Source of the DNA: an uncultured Verrucomicrobiota bacterium
GTDB taxonomy: Bacteria; Verrucomicrobiota; Kiritimatiellia; CAIQIC01; Lenti-01
Assembly: GCA_937872095.1 (NCBI GenBank)
Contig: CALMNW010000022.1
Span: forward strand, 52,424 to 116,423
DNA: 64,000 bases
Direction: 5' to 3'
Below, piece after piece: positions 9,454 through 16,308 of this stretch (its first letter is position 1; the number at the start of each line of letters is the position of its first letter). The position numbers were made by a program, and so were the translations under genes. The notes under the pieces were generated by a model. It did no database searches, was not told where the DNA came from, and was given only the letters and a program-made list of their open reading frames with translations.

Positions 9454-9744
9454 ATGAAAATGCTGATGATCGTTTGTCCCGAAAACCGCCAGGAAGAAGT
9501 CCGCGCGCTCATCGCGCAGCACGACGTCCACTCCTACAGCGAGATCCCCAACGTGCTGGGCGAAGGCAAGACCGGCAAGCACCTCGGCACGCACACGTGG
9601 CCCGGCAAGTCCGTGCTCGTCTTCACCGTCGTCGCCTCCGCTAAAAAGGACGAACTCGTCCAGGCCTTGAAGGAATACCACGAAAGCCTCCTGGCCGGCG
9701 AAGGCCTCCGCGTCTTCGCGCTCCCCGTCGAATCCATCTTATAG
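9454..9744 (+). CDS. PII-like small protein linked to RND pump
   Basis: 96 residues, starting MKMLMIVCPENRQEEVRALI. It has a ferredoxin-like PII layout: a beta strand, a helix (QEEVRALIAQHDV), a loop with GEGKTGKHLGTHTWPG and a strand (SVLVFTVVA). It resembles the PII-like/DUF3240 proteins often placed after RND genes, and lacks the classical GlnB uridylylated Tyr loop motif. The probable role is a small regulatory or sensing partner of the pump (inference). The ORF-track start is far upstream in another gene; this ATG has GGAGGG in front and lies 2 bases after the permease stop. Confidence 0.75.
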   Translation: MKMLMIVCPENRQEEVRALIAQHDVHSYSEIPNVLGEGKTGKHLGTHTWPGKSVLVFTVVASAKKDELVQALKEYHESLLAGEGLRVFALPVESIL

Positions 9745-9756
9745 GAAAGGAGTCCC

Positions 9757-9927
9757 ATGACCCCCGCCCTCAAATCCATCCTCGGCGCCGCGATCGGCGC
9801 GGCCATCGGCTACGTCCTATACCGCTTCGTCGGCTGCAAGACCGGCACCTGCCCGATTACGGCCAGTCCGTGGACGTCCATGCTGGTATGGGGTATCATT
9901 GGAGCGATCGCCGCCTCCGGGCGGTGA
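9757..9927 (+). CDS. 56-residue DUF6132-like membrane protein (not in ORF track)
   Basis: Translation from the ATG preceded by AAAGGAG gives 56 residues with two predicted membrane segments (LGAAIGAAIGYVLYRFV and SMLVWGIIGAIAAS). A conserved-looking loop, GCKTGTCPITASPW, joins them. The paired cysteines in a GCxTGxCPIT loop match small DUF6132-type proteins that accompany redox and efflux genes. It is too short for the ORF track. It sits 12 bases after the PII-like gene and 46 bases before the peroxiredoxin gene, in the same orientation. Function is unknown; a thiol/sulfur or metal role is only suggested by the CxxxxC loop. Confidence 0.72.
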   Translation: MTPALKSILGAAIGAAIGYVLYRFVGCKTGTCPITASPWTSMLVWGIIGAIAASGR

Positions 9928-9973
9928 CCCCGACGTCGAACGGAACCCCGAAACCCAAACGAAAGGAAACAAC

Positions 9974-10690
9974 ATGGACCAACCCACCGCAACCCCCGTC
10001 TCGCTGCCGCGCATCGGCGACAAGGCCCCCGCCTTCAAGGCCGTCACCACCCAAGGGACGATCGACTTCCCGAAGCAATACGAAGGCAGCTGGGTGATTC
10101 TCTTCAGCCATCCGGCGGACTTCACGCCGGTGTGCACCTCGGAGTTCATCACCTTCGCCTCGATGGAACAGCAGTTCGCCGAAGCCAACTGCAAGCTCGT
10201 CGGCCTCTCCGTCGACGGCCTCTACAGCCACATCGCCTGGCTGCGCACCATCAAGGAAAAGATCAGCTACAAGGGCCACCAGAACGTCGAGGTGAACTTC
10301 CCCCTGATCGAAGACATCACGATGAACGTCGCCAAGGCCTACGGCATGATCCAGCCCAACGAGGACAGCACCAAGGCCGTCCGCGCCGTGTTCTTCATCG
10401 ACCCGAAGGGCGTCATCCGCGCCATGGTCTACTACCCGCTCAGCCTCGGCCGGAACTTCGACGAGCTCTATCGCGCGCTGATCGCCCTGCAGACCGCGGA
10501 TGCCTTTGGCATCGCCACCCCCGCCGACTGGCGGCCCGGCGACGACGTCATCATCGGCCCCGCCGGCTCCTGCGGCGCGGCCAAAAACCGCATGGACGGC
10601 AAGGAGGACATGGTCTGCCAGGACTGGTTCTTCTGCACCCGCAAGCTGGACAAGGAGAAGGTGCTCTCCACCGTCCTCAAGAAGAAGTAA
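9974..10690 (+). CDS. Peroxiredoxin (Prx6/AhpC-type)
   Basis: 238 residues. The thioredoxin-like fold carries the peroxidatic cysteine motif HPADFTPVCTSEF at about residue 48, and an Arg/Thr environment typical of peroxiredoxins. The long C-terminal region (KNRMDGKEDMVCQDWFFCTRKL) with extra cysteines matches the 1-Cys/Prx6-like branch found in anaerobes and archaea. It reduces hydrogen peroxide and organic peroxides in the cytoplasm, with the thioredoxin encoded two genes downstream as a plausible reductant. The start ATG follows GAAAGGAAAC. It is part of the run from the efflux genes to the thioredoxin. Confidence 0.92.
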   Translation: MDQPTATPVSLPRIGDKAPAFKAVTTQGTIDFPKQYEGSWVILFSHPADFTPVCTSEFITFASMEQQFAEANCKLVGLSVDGLYSHIAWLRTIKEKISYKGHQNVEVNFPLIEDITMNVAKAYGMIQPNEDSTKAVRAVFFIDPKGVIRAMVYYPLSLGRNFDELYRALIALQTADAFGIATPADWRPGDDVIIGPAGSCGAAKNRMDGKEDMVCQDWFFCTRKLDKEKVLSTVLKKK

Positions 10691-10704
10691 ATCCCACCCG
10701 CGTT

Positions 10705-10729
10705 CCGCGGGCCGCCGTTCGGCCCGCGG
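10705..10729 (+). other. Intraoperon GC hairpin
   Basis: A perfect 9-bp stem (CCGCGGGCC / GGCCCGCGG) with a 7-base loop lies between the peroxiredoxin stop and the DUF2892 gene. There is no T-run after it, so it is better read as an mRNA stabiliser or processing site than as a terminator. Confidence 0.5.
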
Positions 10730-10757
10730 GGCGCCCCCCTCGGAAAGGAAACATCCC

Positions 10758-10967
10758 ATGACAGTGGAAAACGGAGTTCGCGTCTTCGCCGGCACCATGG
10801 TCCTGATCTCGGTCGCCCTCGTCTATTTCGTCAGCCCCTGGTGGCTGTTGCTCACCGCTTTCGTCGGCATCCAATTGATCCAGTCCGCCTTCACCGGCTT
10901 CTGCCCCCCCGCCTACGTCCTCCGCAAGCTGGGCTTCAAGAATGCCGCTGCCTGCGGCTGCAACTAG
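10758..10967 (+). CDS. DUF2892 (YgaP-like) membrane protein
   Basis: 69 residues: ENGVRVFAGTMVLISVALVY and WWLLLTAFVGIQLIQSAFTG form two membrane helices, followed by FCPPAYVLRKLG and a C-terminal ACGCN. This is the DUF2892 pattern of the membrane domain of YgaP, where it is fused to a rhodanese; here it stands alone. Members often sit beside ArsR-type and sulfur or peroxide genes, which fits this operon. The start ATG is preceded by GGAAAGGAA. The cysteines may handle persulfide or metal, but that is inference. Confidence 0.8.
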   Translation: MTVENGVRVFAGTMVLISVALVYFVSPWWLLLTAFVGIQLIQSAFTGFCPPAYVLRKLGFKNAAACGCN

Positions 10968-11004
10968 ATTTCAAAAACAACCCTACCCCGAAAGGAAACG
11001 ACCC

Positions 11005-11322
11005 ATGAGCGCAGGAATCCTCGAACTGACCGAAAGCAACTTCGCCGCCGAAACCAAGGCCGGCACCGTCCTGGTGGACTTCTGGGCCCCCTGGTGCGGC
11101 CCGTGCCGCATGCAGGGCCCCATCTTGGAACAGGTCGTCGGCAAGGTCGCCGGCGCGAAGATCGCCAAACTCAACGTCGACGAAGCCCCCGCCGTCGCCG
11201 CGCAGTTCGGCGTCCAGAGCATCCCCACCCTGCTCGTCCTCAAGGACGGACGCATCGTGCAGCAATTCGTCGGCGTCCAGCAGGCCCCCACGCTGATCTC
11301 CGCCCTCGAAGCCGCGAAGTAG
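11005..11322 (+). CDS. trxA: Thioredoxin
   Basis: 105 residues, canonical length. The active site is WAPWCGPCRMQ at about residue 28-38, followed by the cis-proline region (QSIPTLLVLKDG). It is a cytoplasmic disulfide reductant, a likely electron donor for the peroxiredoxin two genes upstream. I used the ATG at 11005 after AAAGGAAACG rather than the longer ORF-track start. It is the last gene before a strong terminator, so it appears to close the efflux/redox operon. Confidence 0.95.
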   Translation: MSAGILELTESNFAAETKAGTVLVDFWAPWCGPCRMQGPILEQVVGKVAGAKIAKLNVDEAPAVAAQFGVQSIPTLLVLKDGRIVQQFVGVQQAPTLISALEAAK

Positions 11323-11340
11323 ACACAACGATCGGCGCCC

Positions 11341-11372
11341 AGGCCGTCCGGCTCCCGCCGGACGGCCTTTTT
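11341..11372 (+). terminator. Rho-independent terminator after thioredoxin
   Basis: A perfect 12-bp stem AGGCCGTCCGGC / GCCGGACGGCCT with a TCCC loop is followed directly by TTTTT. It marks the end of the efflux/redox transcript. Confidence 0.9.
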
Positions 11373-11388
11373 CGCTCCGCGCGGCCGG

Positions 11389-11535
11389 GCTAGAGCGAAT
11401 TCGCTTATTCTGTAGCCACGGAGCAAGACCGGCACGAGGTCGTGCCGGCTCCAAACAGCCGAATCATCCATATCTTTGGAGCCCCGACGACCTCGTCGGG
11501 GGAATGCTCACTGGCTACGGCATTTCAGAAGATGC
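11389..11535 (+). repeat. Nested inverted-repeat element, copy A
   Basis: A roughly 147-bp element that matches the reverse complement of 33371-33527 at about 80-85 percent by eye. Inside it are a subterminal inverted repeat (GTAGCCACGGAGCA against TGCTCACTGGCTAC), a hairpin CCGGCACGAGGTCGTGCCGG, a stem GGCTCCAAA / TTTGGAGCC and a hairpin CCCGACGACCTCGTCGGG. It would fold into a branched three-arm structure. There is no coding capacity. It lies between the 3' ends of the thioredoxin and ferritin-like genes. Confidence 0.85.
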
Positions 11536-11536
11536 C

Positions 11537-12040
11537 CTACTTGCCCCGGGACTTCAGCAGGGTCTGCAGATCTTCCATCTCCGCCTGGAGATCTTCCTCG
11601 TGCTCCACTTCGTCCTGCAGGATCTGCAGCACGACGTTGTAGGTCACCGGATCCTTGTTCATCGTGGCGTTGAGCAGCTTCTTGTAGGTCATGATCGCGC
11701 ACTGCTCGCCCTGGATGTTCTGGGCCAGCACGTTCTTCACGAACGGATTGGCCGGCGCCGCGTAGCCGCAGTTGGTCAGCTTGTACCATTCTTTCGGCTC
11801 GGTGACGGGCGTGCCGCCCAGCTGGATGATGCGCAGGGCCAGCATGTCCGCATGCCGCAATTCGTCCGCCGCGTGCTGCGTCAGTTCCGCGATGACGGCT
11901 TCCTTCATCGGTCCCTTCACCACTTTGGCGCCGATCCAGTACTGGTAGTACGCCAGCCATTCGTCCGAAAACGCCTTGTTCAGCATCCCGACGAGCTTCT
12001 TGACGTCCATGTCGACGATCGCGATTCCCTTGGTTCCCAT
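11537..12040 (-). CDS. Ferritin-like diiron protein
   Basis: 167 residues. The four-helix pattern carries diiron ligands: FSDEWLAYYQYW (Glu on helix 1), ELTQHAADELRHADM (ExxH-type on helix 2), IQGEQCAIMTYKKLL and LQDEVEHEEDLQ (ExxH on helix 4). It resembles the bacterioferritin/DPS-like encapsulated and archaeal ferritin-like families. It would oxidise and store Fe(II) or remove peroxide. I start at the ATG at 12040, preceded by AGGACGGGAAGG; the ORF track extends 28 residues upstream into low-quality sequence. It faces the thioredoxin operon and diverges from the DUF5320 operon, suggesting shared iron/redox control. Confidence 0.85.
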   Translation of the reverse strand: MGTKGIAIVDMDVKKLVGMLNKAFSDEWLAYYQYWIGAKVVKGPMKEAVIAELTQHAADELRHADMLALRIIQLGGTPVTEPKEWYKLTNCGYAAPANPFVKNVLAQNIQGEQCAIMTYKKLLNATMNKDPVTYNVVLQILQDEVEHEEDLQAEMEDLQTLLKSRGK

Positions 12041-12189
12041 GCCTTCCCGTCCTTTCTGCCTTGTCGATTCCGTTCGCGTCCGGGATGTCCGGACGAAATG
12101 CATTCCGTCTTCCGACGTTTCCAAGCCTATGCCCGCGATCCGGCAGTGTCAATTCCGGGAATCCTCTTCGCCCCGCCGCCGGAAAAAAG

Positions 12190-12221
12190 TTGCGCTTTCC
12201 CCGTTATGATCATATGTTCAT
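12190..12221 (+). promoter_or_regulatory. Promoter/operator of the NifX-MRP operon
   Basis: TTGCGC (12190-12195) and TATGTT (12213-12218) are 17 bases apart. Overlapping them is an imperfect palindrome ATGATCATATGTTCAT (12206-12221), centred on CATATG. The string TATGAT-C-ATATGTTCA differs by a single inserted base from TATGATATATGTTCA in the arsR-type control region (3425-3439), suggesting a shared regulator. Confidence 0.5.
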
Positions 12222-12259
12222 TTCATTGAATGCCCGAACAACGGGAAAGGAGAACGATC

Positions 12260-12469
12260 ATGCCGAGACGCGATGGAACCGGACCGAATGGACAGGGGCC
12301 CCGAACCGGACGGGGGCGCGGTCCCTGCCCTGCGGAAAAATCAGCTGACGCGAAGATTCAACCTGCAGACGGCCGCGGACGCGGTCTCGGCCCCTGCGGA
12401 GGGGGCGGCGCGGGCCGCGGACGCGGCGGCGGAGGCGGAGGCCGCGGCGGCTTCGGGGGCGGACGCTGA
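12260..12469 (+). CDS. DUF5320 glycine/arginine-rich small protein
   Basis: 69 residues. The N terminus MPRRDGTGPNGQGPRTGRG is the recognisable DUF5320 signature (GDGTGPxGxGPxTGRG), followed by a Cys (GRGPC) and a Gly/Arg-rich tail. Such proteins commonly precede NifX/NifB-like and MRP-type genes in anaerobes; their function is unknown, with nucleic-acid or cluster binding only a guess. The start ATG follows AAAGGAG. It is the first gene of a tight operon, ending one base before the DUF134 gene. Confidence 0.8.
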   Translation: MPRRDGTGPNGQGPRTGRGRGPCPAEKSADAKIQPADGRGRGLGPCGGGGAGRGRGGGGGGRGGFGGGR

Positions 12470-12470
12470 C

Positions 12471-12878
12471 ATGCCGCGTCCCTTCTGCAAGCGCTTCGTC
12501 GGCTGGCAGCCGAACGTCGCACTCTTCAAACCCGCCGGCATACCCGCCGGCGAACTGGAACTCGTCGTGCTCAGCCTCGACGAGGTCGAGGCTCTGCGCC
12601 TGGCCGATCTCAACGGCCAATACCAGGAAGCCGCCGCCGACCAGATGAAAATCTCGCGCGCGACGTTCGCCCGCATCGTCGAATCGGCCCGCCGCAAGGT
12701 GGCCGATGCCCTCGTCCACGGCAAAGCCCTGCAGATCCAGATCGAACCCGGCGCCCAGCCGCCGCCCCCCGCCTCCGTTCCCGGCGCCTGCCATCGCCGC
12801 GGGTGCGGCTGCAAGGGCCACGGCCGCGGCCACGGCCGGTTCGTCGAATATCCCCATCCGAAGGAGGAATCGAAATGA
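12471..12878 (+). CDS. DUF134 putative DNA-binding protein
   Basis: 135 residues. It starts MPRPFCKRFVGW and contains the DUF134 core VVLSLDEVEALRLADL followed by a sigma-70 region 4-like helix-turn-helix (QEAAADQMKISRATFARIVESARRKVADAL). The C terminus is rich in Cys/His/Gly (CHRRGCGCKGHGRGHGR) and could bind metal. It is probably a transcription regulator of the operon it sits in (inference from family and position). It begins one base after the DUF5320 stop and overlaps the next gene by four bases (ATGA). Confidence 0.85.
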   Translation: MPRPFCKRFVGWQPNVALFKPAGIPAGELELVVLSLDEVEALRLADLNGQYQEAAADQMKISRATFARIVESARRKVADALVHGKALQIQIEPGAQPPPPASVPGACHRRGCGCKGHGRGHGRFVEYPHPKEESK

Positions 12879-13240
12879 AAGTCGCCATCACCTCTTCCGC
12901 CCAGACCTTGGCGGATCCCATCGACATGCACTTCGGCCGCGCCAAGGTTTTCATCTTGGCCGACACCGAAACCGGGCGGGCCGTCGCCCACGACAACGCG
13001 CAGAATCTGCACGCCGCGCAGGGCGCCGGCATCCAGTCGGCCGAAACCGTCGCCCGGCTCGGGGCCGAAACGGTCATCACCGGCAGCGTCGGCCCCAAGG
13101 CCTACCGCGCCCTGCAGGAAGCCGGAATCAAGATCGCGCTCGTGGAAGCCGTCTGCCCCGGCACCGAAGCCCTGCGGCGCTTCAAGAACGACGAACTGCC
13201 CGTGCTCGACAAACCGAATTCCGAAGGCCATTGGGTCTGA
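12875..13240 (+). CDS. NifX/NifB-C-like dinitrogenase iron-cofactor family protein (first copy)
   Basis: 121 residues. It opens MKVAITSSAQTLADPIDMHFGRAKVFILAD, the conserved start of the NifX/NafY/VnfX fold with the HFGR motif, and ends without extra domains. Related proteins bind iron-sulfur precursors. No nif structural genes are nearby, so this is the widespread 'orphan' type accompanying MRP ATPases. The start is set by AAGGAGG and the ATGA overlap with DUF134. A second, different copy lies two genes downstream. Confidence 0.88.
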   Translation: MKVAITSSAQTLADPIDMHFGRAKVFILADTETGRAVAHDNAQNLHAAQGAGIQSAETVARLGAETVITGSVGPKAYRALQEAGIKIALVEAVCPGTEALRRFKNDELPVLDKPNSEGHWV

Positions 13241-13247
13241 TCGTTTC

Positions 13248-14096
13248 GTGAACAGGTTTCCCGCCATCGCGATCGCCAGCGGCAAGGGCGGCACCGGCAA
13301 AACCACTGTGGCCGTCCATCTCGCCGCCGCGCTGCTTTTCCAAAAGCGAACGGTCCAGTATCTGGATTGCGACGTCGAGGAACCCAACGGGCATCTTTTC
13401 CTCAAGCCCCTGATCGATTCCGTCGAGCCGGCGGGCATTCCCGTTCCCGTCGTGGATGCCGCCCGGTGCACCTCCTGCGGAAAATGCGCGCAGGTGTGCG
13501 AATTCAACGCCATCGCGCTGCTGAAGAAACCGCTGACGTTCCCGGAGCTGTGCCACGGCTGCGGAGCCTGCGCGCTCGTTTGCCCCGTCGGCGCCATCCG
13601 CGAGGAGCCGCGCGCCATCGGTGTCGTCGAATCGGGTCAGGCCGGCGCCACGACCATCGTTCAGGGCCGGCTGACCATCGGCGAACCCATGTCGCCGCCG
13701 CTCATCCGCGCGGTCAAGGCCCGGCGAGATCCGCGGGCCATCGCCTTGTTCGACGCCCCGCCCGGCACGGCCTGTCCCTTCGCGACGACCGTGCGCGGCG
13801 CGGATTTCGTCCTGCTGGTCGCGGAACCCACCCCGTTCGGACTCCACGACCTGGTGCTCGCGATCGAAACCCTCCGGCCGCTGGGCGTGCCCCTGGGCGT
13901 CGTCGTCAACCGCGCCGACGAAGACCGCCGCGTCCAGGATTTCTGCGCAGCCAACGGCGTTCCCGTCCTGGCCGAACTGCCCGACGACCGCCGCGTCGCC
14001 GAAACCTATGCGCGCGGGGAGCTGTTGTTCGACCGCTTGCCGGAATGGCGCGGCCATTTCGAAAACCTCTGGGCTCGCATCGAGGAGCTCCTGTGA
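13248..14096 (+). CDS. MRP-like P-loop ATPase with 2x[4Fe-4S] ferredoxin insert (first)
   Basis: 282 residues with a GTG start. The N-terminal Walker A is SGKGGTGKTTVA (about residues 12-23). An inserted ferredoxin segment has two cluster motifs, CTSCGKCAQVCEF and CHGCGACALVCPV. The Walker B/switch region follows (ALFDAPPGTACPF). This is the MinD/Mrp branch thought to move or assemble Fe-S clusters. Together with the next gene it may form a heterodimer (inference). It starts 7 bases after the NifX-like stop and overlaps the next gene by four bases. Confidence 0.9.
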   Translation: MNRFPAIAIASGKGGTGKTTVAVHLAAALLFQKRTVQYLDCDVEEPNGHLFLKPLIDSVEPAGIPVPVVDAARCTSCGKCAQVCEFNAIALLKKPLTFPELCHGCGACALVCPVGAIREEPRAIGVVESGQAGATTIVQGRLTIGEPMSPPLIRAVKARRDPRAIALFDAPPGTACPFATTVRGADFVLLVAEPTPFGLHDLVLAIETLRPLGVPLGVVVNRADEDRRVQDFCAANGVPVLAELPDDRRVAETYARGELLFDRLPEWRGHFENLWARIEELL

Positions 14097-15001
14097 AGGA
14101 ACTCGTCGTCATCAGCGGCAAAGGAGGCACCGGCAAGACCAGCTTGGTCGCCTCGTTCGCCGCGCTCGCCCGCGACGCCGTGCTGGCCGACGGCGACGTG
14201 GATGCCGCCGATCTGCACCTGATCCTCGCTCCCGAGATCCGCCGGCGCGAGGAATTCCGCAGCGGCCATGGCGCCGCCATCCGCGCCGGCGATTGCGTCG
14301 GTTGCGGCCGGTGCGCCGCCACATGCCGGTTCGGCGCGATCTCGGCCGCCGTCCGTCCGTCGGACGGCACGCGCATTTATGCGATCGACGCGGGAGCCTG
14401 CGAAGGCTGCGGCGTCTGCGTCTGGAATTGCCCCGTCCGCGCGATCGATTTTTCGGAACGGATCTGCGGCGAATGGTTCGTTTCCGACACCCGCCACGGC
14501 TCGATGGTCCACGCCCGCCTCGCGCCTGGCGCGGAAAACTCCGGCAAGCTCGTCCACCTCGTCCGCGAACAGGCCCGGCACGTCGCGGCGCAGAACGGCA
14601 GCGAGATCGTTCTCGTGGATGGCCCGCCCGGCACGGGGTGTCCGGTCATCGCCGCGATGACCGGCACCAGCGGCGTCCTCGTCGTGACGGAGCCCACCGT
14701 GTCCGGCGCGCACGATCTCGCCCGCGTGCTGGAATTGACCGCCCATTTCAAGATCCCCGCCGCCGTCTGCATCAACAAGTGGGACATCCATCCGGAGCAG
14801 GCCGACCGCATCGAGGCAACCGCCCGCGACCTCGGTGCGACGCCCGTCGGCCGCATCCGCTACGGCAAAGCCGCTACCGCCGCCCAGCGCCGAAGTCTCG
14901 CCATCGTCGAAACAGGCGATCATCCCCTCGCCGACGACGTCCGCGCCGTCTGGAAACGCTGGCTGGAAAGCGTCGGCGGCGGAGCGGAGAAAAACCCATG
15001 A
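14093..15001 (+). CDS. MRP-like P-loop ATPase with 2x[4Fe-4S] ferredoxin insert (second)
   Basis: 302 residues with a GTG start in a GTGA overlap with the first ATPase. It is a paralogue: Walker A SGKGGTGKTSLV, ferredoxin motifs CVGCGRCAATCRF and CEGCGVCVWNCPV, and switch LVDGPPGTGCPVIAAM. It carries the same domain order as its neighbour but is clearly diverged, so this is an old tandem pair rather than a recent duplication. Probable Fe-S cluster handling in the cytoplasm. Confidence 0.9.
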   Translation: MKELVVISGKGGTGKTSLVASFAALARDAVLADGDVDAADLHLILAPEIRRREEFRSGHGAAIRAGDCVGCGRCAATCRFGAISAAVRPSDGTRIYAIDAGACEGCGVCVWNCPVRAIDFSERICGEWFVSDTRHGSMVHARLAPGAENSGKLVHLVREQARHVAAQNGSEIVLVDGPPGTGCPVIAAMTGTSGVLVVTEPTVSGAHDLARVLELTAHFKIPAAVCINKWDIHPEQADRIEATARDLGATPVGRIRYGKAATAAQRRSLAIVETGDHPLADDVRAVWKRWLESVGGGAEKNP

Positions 15002-15059
15002 TCACGACCCACATCGCCGTTTTGATAAACAAATCCCGCCCCGCGGAAAGGAAACAACC

Positions 15060-15398
15060 ATGAAAATCGCCATTCCCATCGTCGACGGACAACTGTGCCT
15101 GCATTTCGGCCATTGCGCGCATTTCGCGCTGATCGACGTGGACGAGGCCGAAAAGAAGATCGTCGCCCAGCAACTCGTCGAGCCCCCGCCGCACGAACCC
15201 GGCGTGCTGCCCAAATGGTTGCACGAACAGGGCGCCACCGTCATCCTCGCCGGCGGCATGGGCTCCCGCGCCCAGCAGCTCTTCGCGCAAAACGGCATCC
15301 AGGTCGTCGTCGGCTGCCCGGCCGATCCGCCCGAGACCCTCGTCGGCGCCTATCTCGCCGGCACGCTCGTCTCCGGCGCCAACGCCTGCGACCATTGA
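15060..15398 (+). CDS. NifX-like iron-cofactor family protein (second copy)
   Basis: 112 residues: MKIAIPIVDGQLCLHFGHCAHFALIDVD. It belongs to the same NifX-like fold as the gene at 12875 but has a cysteine beside the HFGH motif (LCLHFGHC) and a C-terminal CDH, so two extra potential ligands. A second core motif is ILAGGMGSRAQQLFAQNGI. The start follows GCGGAAAGGAAACAACC. It is part of the same operon; the pair suggests two carrier proteins serving the two ATPases. Confidence 0.88.
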   Translation: MKIAIPIVDGQLCLHFGHCAHFALIDVDEAEKKIVAQQLVEPPPHEPGVLPKWLHEQGATVILAGGMGSRAQQLFAQNGIQVVVGCPADPPETLVGAYLAGTLVSGANACDH

Positions 15399-15435
15399 CC
15401 AACCGCCGGCGCGGACGGAACAAGCGACGCCGATC

Positions 15436-16308
15436 ATGAAAACCCAGCTCGAATGCATCCCTTGCTTCACCCGCCAGGCCCTCGACGCCGTGGCGGAAGC
15501 GATCGACGATCCCGTCCGCCGCGAAACCCTCCTGCGCCGCCTGCTTCGTGAAATCGCAGAAACGGACTGGTCGGACTCTCCTCCGGCGATCGCCCAACGC
15601 CTGCACCGGGCGATCCGCCGGGAACTCGGCGATCCCGACCCCTACCGCGACGTCAAAACCCGCATGAACCGAATGGCCGCGCGCCTCGTCCCCGAAATGC
15701 GCGCGCGCATCGCGGCCCACCCCGATCCGCGCGAAGCCGCCGTCCGCGTCGCCATCGGCGGGAACCTCCTCGACGTCGGCGCCAAGACGCAGATCGCCGC
15801 CGAGGAGCTTCCCGCCCATCTCGAAACCATCTGGACGCACCCCCTGCGCGGCGATCTCGAAGGGCTTTTTCGCGCCGCCGATCGCGCTCGCTCCATCCTC
15901 TATCTCGCCGACAACTCGGGCGAAATCTTCTTCGACCGCCTTCTGATCGAGCGCCTGCCCGCGGAAAAAATCACCCTGTTCGTGCGCGGCGCGCCCGTGC
16001 TCAACGACGCGACGGCCGCAGACGCGGAAGCCGCCGGCCTGCCGGAAATCGTCGCCGTGCTCGACAACGGTTCCGACGCGCCCGGAACCATCCTGTCGGA
16101 CTCCTCGGAAGAGTTCCGCCGCCGGTTCGACCGCGCCGATCTGGTGATCGCCAAAGGCCAGGGCAACTACGAAACGCTTTCCGACGTCGATAAACCCATC
16201 TATTTTCTGTTTACCGTCAAATGTCCGCTCGTGGCGGAGCGCGTGGGCGAACCCGTCGGCAGTCTCGTGGCAAAACCCAGTCGGCATCTCCGGGAGAAGG
16301 ACGAATGA
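15436..16308 (+). CDS. DUF89/ARMT1-like metal-dependent phosphatase
   Basis: 290 residues. Family signatures are LECIPCFTRQALDAV at the N terminus (a CxxC), YLADNSGEIFFDRLL (metal-site Asp-Asn with downstream Glu) and VIAKGQGNYETLSDV. DUF89 proteins are Mg/Mn- or Ni-dependent phosphatases acting on small phosphorylated or glycated metabolites (damage control). Its place between NifX-like and membrane genes suggests a role in the same pathway, but the substrate is unknown. The stop overlaps the next start by four bases (ATGA). Confidence 0.88.
   Translation: MKTQLECIPCFTRQALDAVAEAIDDPVRRETLLRRLLREIAETDWSDSPPAIAQRLHRAIRRELGDPDPYRDVKTRMNRMAARLVPEMRARIAAHPDPREAAVRVAIGGNLLDVGAKTQIAAEELPAHLETIWTHPLRGDLEGLFRAADRARSILYLADNSGEIFFDRLLIERLPAEKITLFVRGAPVLNDATAADAEAAGLPEIVAVLDNGSDAPGTILSDSSEEFRRRFDRADLVIAKGQGNYETLSDVDKPIYFLFTVKCPLVAERVGEPVGSLVAKPSRHLREKDE

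Noticed and set aside
11389-11535. Insertion sequence
   Set aside because: No transposase or coding capacity; at most a non-autonomous element, so listed as a repeat.
12341-13618. 425-residue minus-strand ORF
   Set aside because: Shadow of DUF134, NifX-like and the MRP ATPase genes, which have strong motifs on the plus strand.
14998-15063. 21-residue ORF between the second MRP ATPase and the second NifX-like gene
   Set aside because: Too short, no family, and its stop overlaps the NifX-like start; could be coincidence.
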